DNA from: Acinetobacter sp. Ver3
GTDB taxonomy: Bacteria > Pseudomonadota > Gammaproteobacteria > Pseudomonadales > Moraxellaceae
DNA: 64,000 nucleotides
Reading direction: 5' to 3'
Assembly (NCBI RefSeq): GCF_000632455.1
Contig: NZ_JFYL01000001.1
Coordinates: forward strand, 97,694 to 161,693
Numbering within the stretch: position 1 is the stretch's first letter; the number at the start of each line of letters is the position of its first letter. The notes below the pieces were generated by a model. It worked only from the letters and a program-made list of their open reading frames with translations. It searched no databases and was not told where the DNA came from. The position numbers and the translations under genes were made by a program. Of this stretch, positions 1 through 9,554 are shown piece after piece.

Positions 1-543
1 CCATGGGTTGCAGGAGTGATTCTTGCAGCGATTCTTGCTGCAGTAATGAGTACCCTAAGCTGCCAACTATTGGTATGCTCTACCACGCTTACAGAAGACT
101 TATACAAAGCATTTATTCGTAAATCTGCCTCACAAACCGAGCTGGTTTGGGTAGGTCGTTTGATGGTATTAATCGTTGCGATTATGGCGATCTTCCTTGC
201 AATGAATCCGAACAGCAAGGTACTCGGTTTAGTTGCTTATGCATGGGCTGGCTTTGGTGCAGCATTTGGACCACTGATTATCCTTTCTCTCTTCTGGAAG
301 CGAATGACCATCAATGGTGCATTGGCAGGTATGATTGTTGGTGCTGTTACCGTCATTGTATGGAAAAACACCATGGCTGATACTGGCGTCTATGAAATCA
401 TTCCTGGCTTTATTTTATCTTGGGTGAGTATTATGGTGGTGAGTTTATTAGGCCGCCCGCCAGCGCAAGATGTGACTGACCGTTTTGATGAAGCTCAACA
501 GAAATATGAAATTGAAATGCAAGAAATCAAAAATGGAAGGTAA
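1..543 (+). CDS. putP: Sodium/proline symporter, C-terminal part (cut by window edge)
   Basis: The reading frame is open from base 1 and ends at TAA 541-543, so only about the last 180 residues are seen. They contain hydrophobic segments of a sodium:solute symporter (SSS family), including the stretch with MSTLSCQLLVCSTTLTEDLY, which matches the PutP region after the sodium-binding helices, and then further transmembrane helices and a short charged cytoplasmic tail. PutP imports proline with sodium through the inner membrane. The neighbours, an Lrp-type regulator and putA, support proline as the substrate rather than pantothenate or another SSS solute. The start lies outside the window. Confidence 0.9.
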   Translation, partial: PWVAGVILAAILAAVMSTLSCQLLVCSTTLTEDLYKAFIRKSASQTELVWVGRLMVLIVAIMAIFLAMNPNSKVLGLVAYAWAGFGAAFGPLIILSLFWKRMTINGALAGMIVGAVTVIVWKNTMADTGVYEIIPGFILSWVSIMVVSLLGRPPAQDVTDRFDEAQQKYEIEMQEIKNGR

Positions 544-560
544 TGAGAAATAAAAAATTA

Positions 561-583
561 AGGGGCTTATAGCCCCTTTCTTA
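561..583. terminator. Bidirectional terminator between putP and the Lrp-type gene
   Basis: AGGGGCT, a 3-nt loop, then AGCCCCT, with T-rich flanks on both strands. It lies between two converging genes and can serve both. Confidence 0.75.
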
Positions 584-588
584 TACAT

Positions 589-1080
589 TTACTTTTTAAA
601 TGTTTGCTTAAGTTGCACTTGCGAAGATTCCTTAATAACTTCCATCACTGGATAGCTACGGGTTTCTTTGATGCCAGGCAGTTGCCATAAAACCTGTCCA
701 GAGATCTTACGAAACTCTTCCATGTTGGCGCAACGAATTTTAACTACAAAATCAAACCCACCGCTGATCATGTGACATTCAACAATTTCAGGGTAACTTC
801 TGACTGCATCAGAAAATTCTTCTAATACATTTGGAGTTGTTTTATCTAATAAAATTTCGACAAATACCACAAAACTTCGATTCAGCAGATCTGGATTTAA
901 CTTGGCTTCATAACCTGTAATATATCCATCTTTGGTTAGTTTTTGTACTCGAGCAAGCGCTGCTGTGGGAGAAAGATTGACCATTTCAGCAAGTTTTATA
1001 TTTGATAGACGCCCATCTTTTTGCAAGATATCTAAAATTTTTAAATCTGTACGATCCAAGGTCATCATTTGAGTCTGCAT
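589..1080 (-). CDS. Lrp/AsnC family regulator, probable proline-responsive PutR
   Basis: A 163-residue protein with the usual Lrp layout: an N-terminal winged helix (about residues 8-60, with LSPTAALARVQKLTKDGYI as the recognition region) and a C-terminal RAM/AsnC ligand-binding domain (about 70-150, with HMISGGFDFVVKI). Lrp-family proteins bind DNA as dimers to octamers and respond to amino acids. The gene is divergent from putA and converges on putP. The PutA here has no DNA-binding domain of its own, so this protein is the likely proline-dependent activator, as PutR is in other proteobacteria. That role is inferred from position and family. Confidence 0.9.
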   Translation of the reverse strand: MQTQMMTLDRTDLKILDILQKDGRLSNIKLAEMVNLSPTAALARVQKLTKDGYITGYEAKLNPDLLNRSFVVFVEILLDKTTPNVLEEFSDAVRSYPEIVECHMISGGFDFVVKIRCANMEEFRKISGQVLWQLPGIKETRSYPVMEVIKESSQVQLKQTFKK

Positions 1081-1105
1081 GCGAATTATTCTCTAAATTT
1101 AACTC

Positions 1106-1145
1106 TAATTATAGTGAGTTATGCACCATATTTTCTGTAATTATA
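1106..1145. promoter_or_regulatory. Candidate Lrp/PutR binding region: two direct TAATTATA repeats
   Basis: TAATTATA occurs at 1106-1113 and again at 1138-1145, 32 bp (about three helical turns) apart, in the 98-125 bp between the divergent regulator and putA. Phased A/T-rich sites suit an Lrp-type octamer, but in A+T-rich DNA this could be chance. Confidence 0.3.
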
Positions 1146-1205
1146 AATTAAATAAACCTTAAAGATAAATCTATTTCATTGTCACAGGACGCTGGCGTAT
1201 ATCTC

Positions 1206-4200
1206 ATGGAACAACTTAGCTCACCCCTTTCTCGCCCAATAGACATTCAAGACATTACTGAATTTAAAGATAAATCAGATCTAGAATTAGAAATAAATCG
1301 TGCATGGCGCCGTGATGAATCTGAATGTGTCGAAACACTTCTCGAACAGACCGAGATTGATCAAGAAATTTCAGACAAAATTTATCAATTAGCCTTCAAT
1401 TTAGCGCATTCATTACGTGAACGTAAAGGGTCAGCGGGCAAAGCAGGCATTGTACAGGGTTTATTACAAGAATTTTCATTATCTTCACAAGAAGGTATTG
1501 CGCTCATGTGTTTAGCTGAAGCGCTGTTACGTATCCCTGATAAAGCAACACGTGACTTATTGATCAAAGACAAAATCAACCAAGGTAATTGGAAAGATCA
1601 TTTAGGTCAAAGCAGCCTAATGTTTGTAAACGCGGCAGCATGGGGCTTAATGTTAACTGGTAAGTTAATGGAAACACCTAAAGCAAATAGTCTATCTGGT
1701 CTTCTCACAGGCATCTTGGCACGAAGTGGTCGTGGCATTATTCGTAAAGCCGTTGATGTTGCTATGCGTATGATGGGTGAACAGTTTGTGACAGGTGAAA
1801 CCATTGATGAGGCGTTAAATAATGCCGAACGATTAGAAGAACAAGGCTTTCGTTACTCATATGATATGTTAGGTGAAGCAGCGCTTACAGATCATGATGC
1901 AGAGCGCTATTATCAAGATTATACAAATGCGATTCATGCGATTGGTAAGGCATCATCCAACAAAGATGTTTACGAAGGCCCTGGGATCTCAATCAAACTT
2001 TCGGCGCTTCATTCACGTTATCAACGCTCGCAAATTGACCGTGTACACGATGAGCTTTATCACAAAGTCTTTAATTTAGCGGTTCTAGCGAAACAATATG
2101 ATATTGGTCTAAATATCGATGCTGAAGAAACTGATCGGCTGGAAATTTCATTGGAACTTCTTGAACGCTTATGTTTCGAACCAAAATTGAATGGCTGGAA
2201 AGGCATTGGATTTGTGATTCAAGCTTATCAAAAAAGATGTTTTTACGTGGTCGATTACATCATTGATTTAGCTAAGCGTAGTCAAAAACGTTTAATGATT
2301 CGTTTAGTCAAAGGCGCCTATTGGGACAGTGAAATTAAGAAAGCACAAGTTGAAGGCATGACCGATTATCCTGTCTTTACTCGAAAAGTGCACACAGATT
2401 TATCTTATATTGCATGTGCTCGCAAACTTTTAGCCGAACCAGACTTTATTTATCCACAATTCGCAACACATAATGCACAAACCTTAGCCACTATTTATCA
2501 TTTGGCAAATCCTGAACAATATTATAAGGGACAATACGAATTCCAATGTTTACATGGCATGGGTGAACCACTTTATGAACAAGTCGTCGGTTCTAAAGCA
2601 GATGATAAACTTGGCGTACCTTGCCGAATTTATGCACCTGTCGGAAATCACGAAACCCTTTTGGCTTATTTGGTTAGACGATTGCTTGAAAATGGGGCAA
2701 ACACGTCTTTTGTAAATCGTATTGCTGATAAAACACTCAAAATTGATGAGTTGATTGAAAATCCACATCAAACCATTGATGTCACAAGTCGAATCGAAGG
2801 CAAAGTTGGATTAAAGCACCCTGCTATTCCATATCCGAAACATTTATATGCTGATCATCGCCCTAACTCTCTTGGAATTGATCTTGCAAATGACCAAGAC
2901 CTTGAACATTTGAATCATACTTATCAACAATGGTCTAAAGTTCAAATTAAAGCCACCCCAATGGGTCTGAGATTAGATGAATCCGTACACGATACAGAGT
3001 CAATGGCAATTCTCAATCCTGCGAACCATCAAGATATTGTCGGTGAAGTGACGGAGACTCATGCCATGCAAGTGGAAATGGCGTTAGTTAATGCGACTGA
3101 AGCACAGCAGGATTGGCAAAATTTAGAAAAAGATCAACGTGCAGAATATTTAATTACAGCATCCAATGTGATGGAGTCTCGACTTGAAGAGCTAATGGTT
3201 CTGCTCAGTCGCGAAAGCGGTAAAACATTTGCCAATGCGATTGCTGAAGTACGCGAAGCAGTAGATTTCTTACGCTACTACGCAGCACAAGTGAAAGATC
3301 TAGAACACAAAGCCGTTATTCAACCCTTAGGTACAGTACTGTGTATTAGTCCTTGGAACTTCCCATTGGCAATTTTTACAGGTCAAATCGCGGCGGCACT
3401 TGTAACAGGGAATACTGTAATCGCCAAACCAGCGGAGCAGACTCCTTTAATTGCCTCAATTGCAGTTCAGATTCTTTGGGAATCTGGCGTACCACAATCT
3501 GTCTTACAACTCTTGCCAGGACGTGGTGAAACAGTGGGTGCACAACTCAGTAGTGATCATCGTATTCAAGGCATTATGTTTACAGGGTCCACTGAGGTTG
3601 CGAAAATTTTGCAGAAAACCGTTTCAAAACGACTGAATCAATTTGGTCAATCAATACCTCTCATTGCAGAGACTGGCGGTCAAAATGCCATGATCGTAGA
3701 TTCTTCTGCCCTGACTGAACAAGTGGTATTAGATGTTGTCAGCTCAGCATTTGATAGTGCAGGTCAACGTTGTTCAGCACTGCGAATTTTATGTGTTCAA
3801 GAAGATAATGCGCATACCGTGATCAAAATGCTCAAAGGTGCGATGAAGCAATTGCGTGTGGGTATTCCAAGTTTATTAAAAACTGATATCGGTCCTGTAA
3901 TTGATCGCGAAGCAAAACAAACCATTGATCAACATATCAATAAAATGAAATCTTTGGGTTATCCTGTTCAACAACTCATGCGGGATCAGGATGATTCCCA
4001 CCTCAATCAAGGCACATTTGTTAAGCCGACTTTGATTGAGTTACCACATTTAGATGATCTTGAACGTGAAGTTTTTGGTCCAGTACTGCATGTCATTACT
4101 TATAAATATGGCGAACTTGATCGACTTATTGATCAAATCAATGCCAAAGGCTATGGTTTGACTATGGGCTTACACACGCGTATCGATGAAACCATACAAA

Positions 4201-4955
4201 CCGTAATTTCAAAAGCAGAAGTTGGAAATCTCTATATTAACCGCAACATTGTAGGTGCTGTTGTGGGTGTACAACCCTTCGGTGGAGAAGGTTTATCTGG
4301 TACAGGTCCAAAAGCTGGTGGACCAATGTACATTTATCGATTAATGCATGAATGTACACATAAAAAAATTGCACAACCTTATGCAACGAGCCAAGGCGTT
4401 GAATTGACTGAACATCAAAATTTATTGAATCAATATAAAGATTGGGTCAATAAGTCATTTCCGCATTATCAAATGAAGGCGTTGCAACCAAGTTGTGTCG
4501 GACATAGCTATGAATTACAAGGACCAACAGGTGAAAGTAATCAATATGTTGTGTTACCGAGACATCGTGTTTTAAGCTTGGCAGATCAAGAAATAGATCA
4601 GATTCATCAACTTCATGCCATTCTCGCGGTTGGCTCTCAGCCAACTGTTCTAGGTGAGAATACGTTTGTTTTAAAATACTTACCGTCTATGCCTAAAGAA
4701 GTCGCTCAACGTATCGCCATCATTGCTGATATTGAGACAGGTAGTTTTGATGCAATTCTACATCATGGCACCAAAAATCAACTGTTAAAATTGCAAGATA
4801 AAGTGGCTCAGCGACAAGGTCCGATCATCGGAATTACACATCTAGAGCCTAGTAATTATGACATTCCTTTAGAACGCTTCTTTATTGAACGTGCAATTAG
4901 TATTAATACCGCAGCTGCAGGTGGTAATGCAAGTCTAATGACCATGCAAGCTTGA
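1206..4955 (+). CDS. putA: Bifunctional proline dehydrogenase / L-glutamate-gamma-semialdehyde dehydrogenase
   Basis: Oxidises proline to glutamate in two FAD- and NAD-dependent steps with substrate channelling. The proline dehydrogenase barrel spans about residues 190-500 (LNIDAEETDRLE, RLVKGAYWDSEIKKAQ). The aldehyde dehydrogenase domain spans about 590-1050 (ISPWNFPLAIFTGQIAAALV, ETGGQNAMIVDSS and the catalytic Cys in SAGQRCSALR). A C-terminal extension follows. It lacks the N-terminal ribbon-helix-helix found in E. coli PutA (about 1320 residues), so it should not act as its own repressor. An in-frame TTG at 1179 could extend it by nine residues; I prefer ATG 1206, although neither has a good Shine-Dalgarno sequence. 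Confidence 0.95.
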   Translation: MEQLSSPLSRPIDIQDITEFKDKSDLELEINRAWRRDESECVETLLEQTEIDQEISDKIYQLAFNLAHSLRERKGSAGKAGIVQGLLQEFSLSSQEGIALMCLAEALLRIPDKATRDLLIKDKINQGNWKDHLGQSSLMFVNAAAWGLMLTGKLMETPKANSLSGLLTGILARSGRGIIRKAVDVAMRMMGEQFVTGETIDEALNNAERLEEQGFRYSYDMLGEAALTDHDAERYYQDYTNAIHAIGKASSNKDVYEGPGISIKLSALHSRYQRSQIDRVHDELYHKVFNLAVLAKQYDIGLNIDAEETDRLEISLELLERLCFEPKLNGWKGIGFVIQAYQKRCFYVVDYIIDLAKRSQKRLMIRLVKGAYWDSEIKKAQVEGMTDYPVFTRKVHTDLSYIACARKLLAEPDFIYPQFATHNAQTLATIYHLANPEQYYKGQYEFQCLHGMGEPLYEQVVGSKADDKLGVPCRIYAPVGNHETLLAYLVRRLLENGANTSFVNRIADKTLKIDELIENPHQTIDVTSRIEGKVGLKHPAIPYPKHLYADHRPNSLGIDLANDQDLEHLNHTYQQWSKVQIKATPMGLRLDESVHDTESMAILNPANHQDIVGEVTETHAMQVEMALVNATEAQQDWQNLEKDQRAEYLITASNVMESRLEELMVLLSRESGKTFANAIAEVREAVDFLRYYAAQVKDLEHKAVIQPLGTVLCISPWNFPLAIFTGQIAAALVTGNTVIAKPAEQTPLIASIAVQILWESGVPQSVLQLLPGRGETVGAQLSSDHRIQGIMFTGSTEVAKILQKTVSKRLNQFGQSIPLIAETGGQNAMIVDSSALTEQVVLDVVSSAFDSAGQRCSALRILCVQEDNAHTVIKMLKGAMKQLRVGIPSLLKTDIGPVIDREAKQTIDQHINKMKSLGYPVQQLMRDQDDSHLNQGTFVKPTLIELPHLDDLEREVFGPVLHVITYKYGELDRLIDQINAKGYGLTMGLHTRIDETIQTVISKAEVGNLYINRNIVGAVVGVQPFGGEGLSGTGPKAGGPMYIYRLMHECTHKKIAQPYATSQGVELTEHQNLLNQYKDWVNKSFPHYQMKALQPSCVGHSYELQGPTGESNQYVVLPRHRVLSLADQEIDQIHQLHAILAVGSQPTVLGENTFVLKYLPSMPKEVAQRIAIIADIETGSFDAILHHGTKNQLLKLQDKVAQRQGPIIGITHLEPSNYDIPLERFFIERAISINTAAAGGNASLMTMQA

Positions 4956-4972
4956 TTCTGTTGAGTCAAAAA

Positions 4973-4998
4973 AAACCAGTGCATTGCACTGGTTTTTT
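4973..4998. terminator. Bidirectional terminator between putA and pepN
   Basis: AAACCAGTGCA pairs with TGCACTGGTTT around a 1-nt centre, with an A-tract before and a T-tract after, so it can end transcription from both converging genes. Confidence 0.85.
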
Positions 4999-5007
4999 AT
5001 TTGTGAT

Positions 5008-7617
5008 TTAAACAGCAAGCATACTATTTAAAGTTTCCGATACATTTTTAGATTTCACGATAGGTTTCAATGCTTCGAGTTTCGCTTTGACTTCGGCTTG
5101 TTGAGGTTGGGCTAACGTGTACCAACGTGACAAAAGTTGTAACAAACGTGAGCCTACAATCGGATTCTTTTCATCCAAATATTGAGCCAACTGAATAATG
5201 TGATCTACCCCAAAACTCCAAGTATTCACAGGGTTTGAATTTAAACCACCAGTTACAGCACGGATTCGATTAGGTACTTTAAGATCGTAATCAGCATGTG
5301 ATGTCAGTTTTTGAATCGTCTCTGCTGTCGCTTTCGGATGAGCTGCTTGGATCATAAACCACTGATCCATTGATAGAGCTTCATCTTTAAAACGCGCATA
5401 GAAATCTTCTAAAATCTCAACAGCTTGCGGTGCATCATTCCACACTAATACTTTTAAAGCACCTAAACGTTCAGACATATTACGTGTTTGACGATACTGT
5501 TGCTCAGCTAAGTCAAATGCAGCTTCATCTCCTTGACGCGCAATAAAAGAAAGCATGATGTTCTTTAAAGCACGTGTACCCATAGCTTGGGAAAAATCTG
5601 ACTGTGTTGCTGGATCTAAGGATAAATAGGTCTCTTTAGCAAAATCACCTAAACGGCGAGACAAAGTATCTAATAGAGCATTACGCTTTTCATAGATCGC
5701 TGTCGGTTGATAATCGTGGTCAATACGGCTACCCAAATAACCTTCACTCGGAACATCAAATAAACGTGAAGCTAACAGCGGATCTTGCTGAATTACTCTA
5801 GGTAGCGTTTTTAACATTGCTTCAATATATATATCAGCAGGTTGGTCATTTAATAAGATGCGCTCAAGCAATGTTTGCGTCGCTTGCCACTGATTAAAGC
5901 CATTGGTTTCGTACTGTAATAAGAACGCAAGCTGTTCATCAGTATAATTAAACTCTAAATTCACGGGTGCAGAGAAATTTCGTAATAGTGAAATTACAGG
6001 CACCTTCACCACATTTTTAAACTCGATCGTTGCTTCATCATTCGTGAATAAGTAAACACCATCTTTGACTTGATCTTCAACCAAAGCCGAGCATTCAAGT
6101 TGAAGTTGCTCACCAGTGTGTTCATCAAACAAAGCCAAAGCGACAGGAATTGGAACCGCTTTTAAGTTTGGATATTTTGGATGTGGTTTTAAACTTTGCT
6201 TAAAATTCAAACGATAAGTTTTCTGCTCAGCATCATACTCACCTTTGGCTTCAAGCTTAGGTGTACCCGGTTGGTTATACCAAGTTAAAAATCCTGATAA
6301 ATCCACACCAGAACCTGCTGATAATGCAGCAACCCAATCTTCCACAGTCACAGCTTGACCATCATGGCGACGGAAATACTCATCCGTTCCTTTACGGAAT
6401 TTTTCTTTACCTAATAAAGTCGCCATCATGCGGTTAATTTCTGCACCTTTTTCATACACAGTCGCTGTATAGAAGTTATTAATTTCTACGAAATGATCTG
6501 GACGTGGAGGATGAGACAATGGGCCTGAATCCTCAGGGAATTGATGCGCTTTAAGCACTGCCACATCATCAATTCGTTGAACAGCAGCAGACTGCAAATC
6601 CTCAGAAAAAGATTGATCACGGAAAACGGTTAAACCTTCTTTCAGACAAAGTTGGAACCAGTCTCGGCAAGTAATACGATTACCCGTCCAGTTATGGAAA
6701 TATTCATGAGCGATAACAGATTGAACACGCATAATCGCAGCATCAGTCGTGTATTCTTCATCAGCTAAAACACATGATGTGTTAAAAATATTAAGCCCTT
6801 TGTTTTCCATTGCACCCATATTGAATGCACTGGTCGCGACAATCATATAATTGTCTAAATCATAAGGTAATCCATAGTGTTCTTCATCCCAACGCATAGA
6901 ATGTTTAAGTGCTTCCATGGCAATATGGCACTTCGGAATATCTTTTTCTTCAGCATAAATTTCTAGAGCTACGTCACGACCTTCAGACGTGACGTAACGA
7001 TCTTTTAATACCGCTAAGTCTCCAATGACACATGCAAAGAGATAGGCTGGTTTCTTGGTTGGATCTTGCCAAATGGTATAATGACGTCCTTCGCCCACTT
7101 CACCCGCTTCAATTAAATTACCATTCGCCAGTAGGACTGGAAATTTCTTATCCGCTTCGACACGTGTTGTGAAAACAGACAGCACATCTGGACGGTCTGG
7201 ATAGAACGTAATTTTACGAAAGCCTTCTGGTTCGTTCTGTGTAACAAACAGATCAGATGCTGCTTGGTATAAACCTTCAAGTTGTGTGTTTGATTCAGGA
7301 TGAATTTTAACGACTGTAACGATGCATGCATCATCAGGTACAGCTTTAATCACCAATTGTTCATCATCTAGATAATATTGCGAAGAATTTAACTCTTGAC
7401 CATTCAGTGTAATTGACTTCAACTCAAGATCACGACCAAGCAAAACCAAATCACCTTCAGTCTGACGTTGCATTTTTAGTGTGCCTGTCACCATCGTATG
7501 ATCGTCATAGACTTGGATATTTAAATCAATCGAATCCACGACAAATGCTGGCTTCTGATAATCTTTCAAAAAAATCGTTTGATCTGCTTCGATCACTGGA
7601 TTTGCCGCGATATTCAT
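5008..7617 (-). CDS. pepN: Aminopeptidase N (M1 family)
   Basis: An 869-residue cytoplasmic zinc aminopeptidase that releases N-terminal residues from peptides in protein turnover. The substrate-anchoring GAMEN is at residues 268-272. The zinc site HEYFH is at 304-308 and the third ligand is E327 in LKEGLTVFRD. Length and the C-terminal helical domain match the E. coli-type PepN (about 870). It is a single gene ending in the bidirectional terminator shared with putA. The start at 7617 gives the conserved N-terminus that begins the saddle-like beta domain. Confidence 0.96.
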   Translation of the reverse strand: MNIAANPVIEADQTIFLKDYQKPAFVVDSIDLNIQVYDDHTMVTGTLKMQRQTEGDLVLLGRDLELKSITLNGQELNSSQYYLDDEQLVIKAVPDDACIVTVVKIHPESNTQLEGLYQAASDLFVTQNEPEGFRKITFYPDRPDVLSVFTTRVEADKKFPVLLANGNLIEAGEVGEGRHYTIWQDPTKKPAYLFACVIGDLAVLKDRYVTSEGRDVALEIYAEEKDIPKCHIAMEALKHSMRWDEEHYGLPYDLDNYMIVATSAFNMGAMENKGLNIFNTSCVLADEEYTTDAAIMRVQSVIAHEYFHNWTGNRITCRDWFQLCLKEGLTVFRDQSFSEDLQSAAVQRIDDVAVLKAHQFPEDSGPLSHPPRPDHFVEINNFYTATVYEKGAEINRMMATLLGKEKFRKGTDEYFRRHDGQAVTVEDWVAALSAGSGVDLSGFLTWYNQPGTPKLEAKGEYDAEQKTYRLNFKQSLKPHPKYPNLKAVPIPVALALFDEHTGEQLQLECSALVEDQVKDGVYLFTNDEATIEFKNVVKVPVISLLRNFSAPVNLEFNYTDEQLAFLLQYETNGFNQWQATQTLLERILLNDQPADIYIEAMLKTLPRVIQQDPLLASRLFDVPSEGYLGSRIDHDYQPTAIYEKRNALLDTLSRRLGDFAKETYLSLDPATQSDFSQAMGTRALKNIMLSFIARQGDEAAFDLAEQQYRQTRNMSERLGALKVLVWNDAPQAVEILEDFYARFKDEALSMDQWFMIQAAHPKATAETIQKLTSHADYDLKVPNRIRAVTGGLNSNPVNTWSFGVDHIIQLAQYLDEKNPIVGSRLLQLLSRWYTLAQPQQAEVKAKLEALKPIVKSKNVSETLNSMLAV

Positions 7618-7921
7618 AACTCGTCCTATAAGCTGTTCTTTACAGCGATTATGCTTTTATGTGAAGTCAATTGATCATAGGTCAAAATTGACGAATTGTC
7701 TGTGTTTGACGCTCTATTTAATATGGGTCTATTCATGTTTTTTTCAATTTAATTTATTTGTATTAACAACAGTTTGTTTCTTTATCACCCACTTCAATTA
7801 TCTTGTCTATACACAATAGAAATGTAACAAAAATTCACTTCTTTATTTTCAAGCATAATTATTGCTTCAGTTTAAGAGCGGTAATCATCAAAAAACTTAT
7901 AAATCATAAATGAGGTCAAAT
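7618..7921. other. Intergenic region, no gene seen
   Basis: A 304-bp A/T-rich gap between the divergent pepN and the small gene at 7922. It must hold promoters for both. I see no RNA gene or strong repeat. Confidence 0.6.
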
Positions 7922-8185
7922 ATGCTCATCAGGGACCACATAGTCAGAGTAGAAAACATCAAAACCATGCAGATGATGGATGCTGCTAAAATTGATCATC
8001 GCGTGATTGCAGCATTTTTAACCAGTGAGGGAATGCCTATTGAAACATCAGAAGTCACAGCTGTATTGAAAAACTATGATGCACTCGGAATCAAGAGATT
8101 ATCTCAAAAGAAATCTCAGGTACTGATCCAAGCTAAAATGCAACATTTTTCCGATTCAGAGCTCCCTTGCCCTTTAACCTATTAA
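7922..8185 (+). CDS. Small protein of unknown function (87 aa)
   Basis: I do not recognise the family. The product is soluble, mostly helical and mixed in charge, with a helix-rich segment that could form a compact fold (VIAAFLTSEGMPIETSEVTA resembles a helix-turn-helix spacing but is not convincing). GAGG at 7912-7915, six bases before ATG 7922, favours this start over the ATG at 7910. The gene stands alone and is followed by its own hairpin terminator, which supports it being real. Confidence 0.65.
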   Translation: MLIRDHIVRVENIKTMQMMDAAKIDHRVIAAFLTSEGMPIETSEVTAVLKNYDALGIKRLSQKKSQVLIQAKMQHFSDSELPCPLTY

Positions 8186-8254
8186 ATCCTCTATCTAGGT
8201 CGATCTAACACTTGAGGAAATGATTTTCCTGTTCGATCTATTCATATATTTCAC

Positions 8255-8282
8255 ATAAGCAGGCATTCACCTGCTTATTTTA
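8255..8282 (+). terminator. Terminator after the 87-aa gene
   Basis: ATAAGCAGG, a 6-nt loop, then CCTGCTTAT and a short T-rich run. Confidence 0.7.
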
Positions 8283-8384
8283 TTGATCGCAACACCAGTC
8301 AGATTTGTTTTCAATACTGACTCAATCAAGCGATGTTGAACAATCGTGTGTATAATTCTTTCATCTTGAAATTAAAGTGCTGCC

Positions 8385-9545
8385 ATGTTGCAAATTCTCC
8401 AAAAAAATGCTGATGAAAGTAGTTTCTGTCCACTTTGTCAGGCCAGTATGTACTTTATTGAAGCAGAAGAATTTGATAAAGAAATCCTATTCCATCAATG
8501 TTCCCATTGCCACCATCAAGTCTTTCAAGATGAAAACCGCAACTGCCATTGTGAGCGCTGCACAGCAAAACGAAAGAAATTGATGCAGGAAACTCGCATT
8601 CAAGAACAACGTAAGATTGCATCGAAGAATAAAGACATACAAGAACTCGATTTGCATCAACTGAGCTTTATGCACAAGTTGTTTTTACTCTCAATATTAG
8701 ATCAACAAGTCCATGAGCATACCCAACATCAAGAATTCATCGATTGGGAAAATATTAAATATCATACCATTACCCCAAGTTATTTATTTCAAAATCATTT
8801 GATGAAACAACTTTTGAAAGACAATATTCTTGTCCCACGTGACTTTTCGAGTGAACTCAGTCAATACTATATTAATGTCCGTCTTGACGGCTATTCTGAG
8901 CCGAGCTTGTTTAGTATTACTCAAGCGTTACGTCAGCTCTTTTATGAAAATCTGAGCCAAGGTGTACCATTTAAAAATAGTGATGAAGTCAAAAGTGCAC
9001 TCTATACTCTGTTGTACCAAGAAATTATTCAATTTGCGCAATACTACTGTCGTACTTGGGGCGTTCAAATTGCTGGAAATCAGAGTTTTCAAACCTTTTG
9101 TTTTAGATTATTAGACTCTCTTGCTGTGGGTCAAATCTATTATTTAGTTCAAACTGCGCTTGAGTATTTGCACCATCAGAAAGCACTCCAAGCCCGTAAT
9201 GAAAATTTTATCAATACCAACCTTTTAAAAAAGACCTTACAGCAATATCGTGAACGTTCTTTAGCTGAAAAATGGGAAACCTCAACACTGCCAAGGCTAC
9301 CTAACTTACCTTTAAGTAAAATGAGCGAAATCTTATTTTTTCATTTTCTAGGCTATGATGAATCAATCTTTTTTCAACCTGTTTGGCGATCGTGGAGTAA
9401 AATCGAGCCACGTTTAAATTTCTACTCACAAAAACGTTGTATGAATTGTGGCTCGAATGAACTTACTGTGGATTATGACGCAGATGACTATGTCAGTTTA
9501 ATTTGTCGTAATTGCAATCACCAAGACCACTATTTTACACGCTAG
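8385..9545 (+). CDS. Protein with zinc-ribbon motifs at both ends, unknown function
   Basis: A 386-residue protein of no family I can name. The N-terminus carries CPLC, CSHC and CHCERC pairs within the first 60 residues; the C-terminus carries a classic zinc ribbon (CMNCG ... CRNCNH). A helical middle section of about 280 residues has no obvious motif. Cys pairs at both ends suggest two zinc-binding modules, typical of nucleic-acid or protein contacts. The stop is 9 bp before thiM, so the two are probably co-transcribed, but nothing links it to thiamine. Confidence 0.75.
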   Translation: MLQILQKNADESSFCPLCQASMYFIEAEEFDKEILFHQCSHCHHQVFQDENRNCHCERCTAKRKKLMQETRIQEQRKIASKNKDIQELDLHQLSFMHKLFLLSILDQQVHEHTQHQEFIDWENIKYHTITPSYLFQNHLMKQLLKDNILVPRDFSSELSQYYINVRLDGYSEPSLFSITQALRQLFYENLSQGVPFKNSDEVKSALYTLLYQEIIQFAQYYCRTWGVQIAGNQSFQTFCFRLLDSLAVGQIYYLVQTALEYLHHQKALQARNENFINTNLLKKTLQQYRERSLAEKWETSTLPRLPNLPLSKMSEILFFHFLGYDESIFFQPVWRSWSKIEPRLNFYSQKRCMNCGSNELTVDYDADDYVSLICRNCNHQDHYFTR

Positions 9546-9554
9546 CGAACGACT

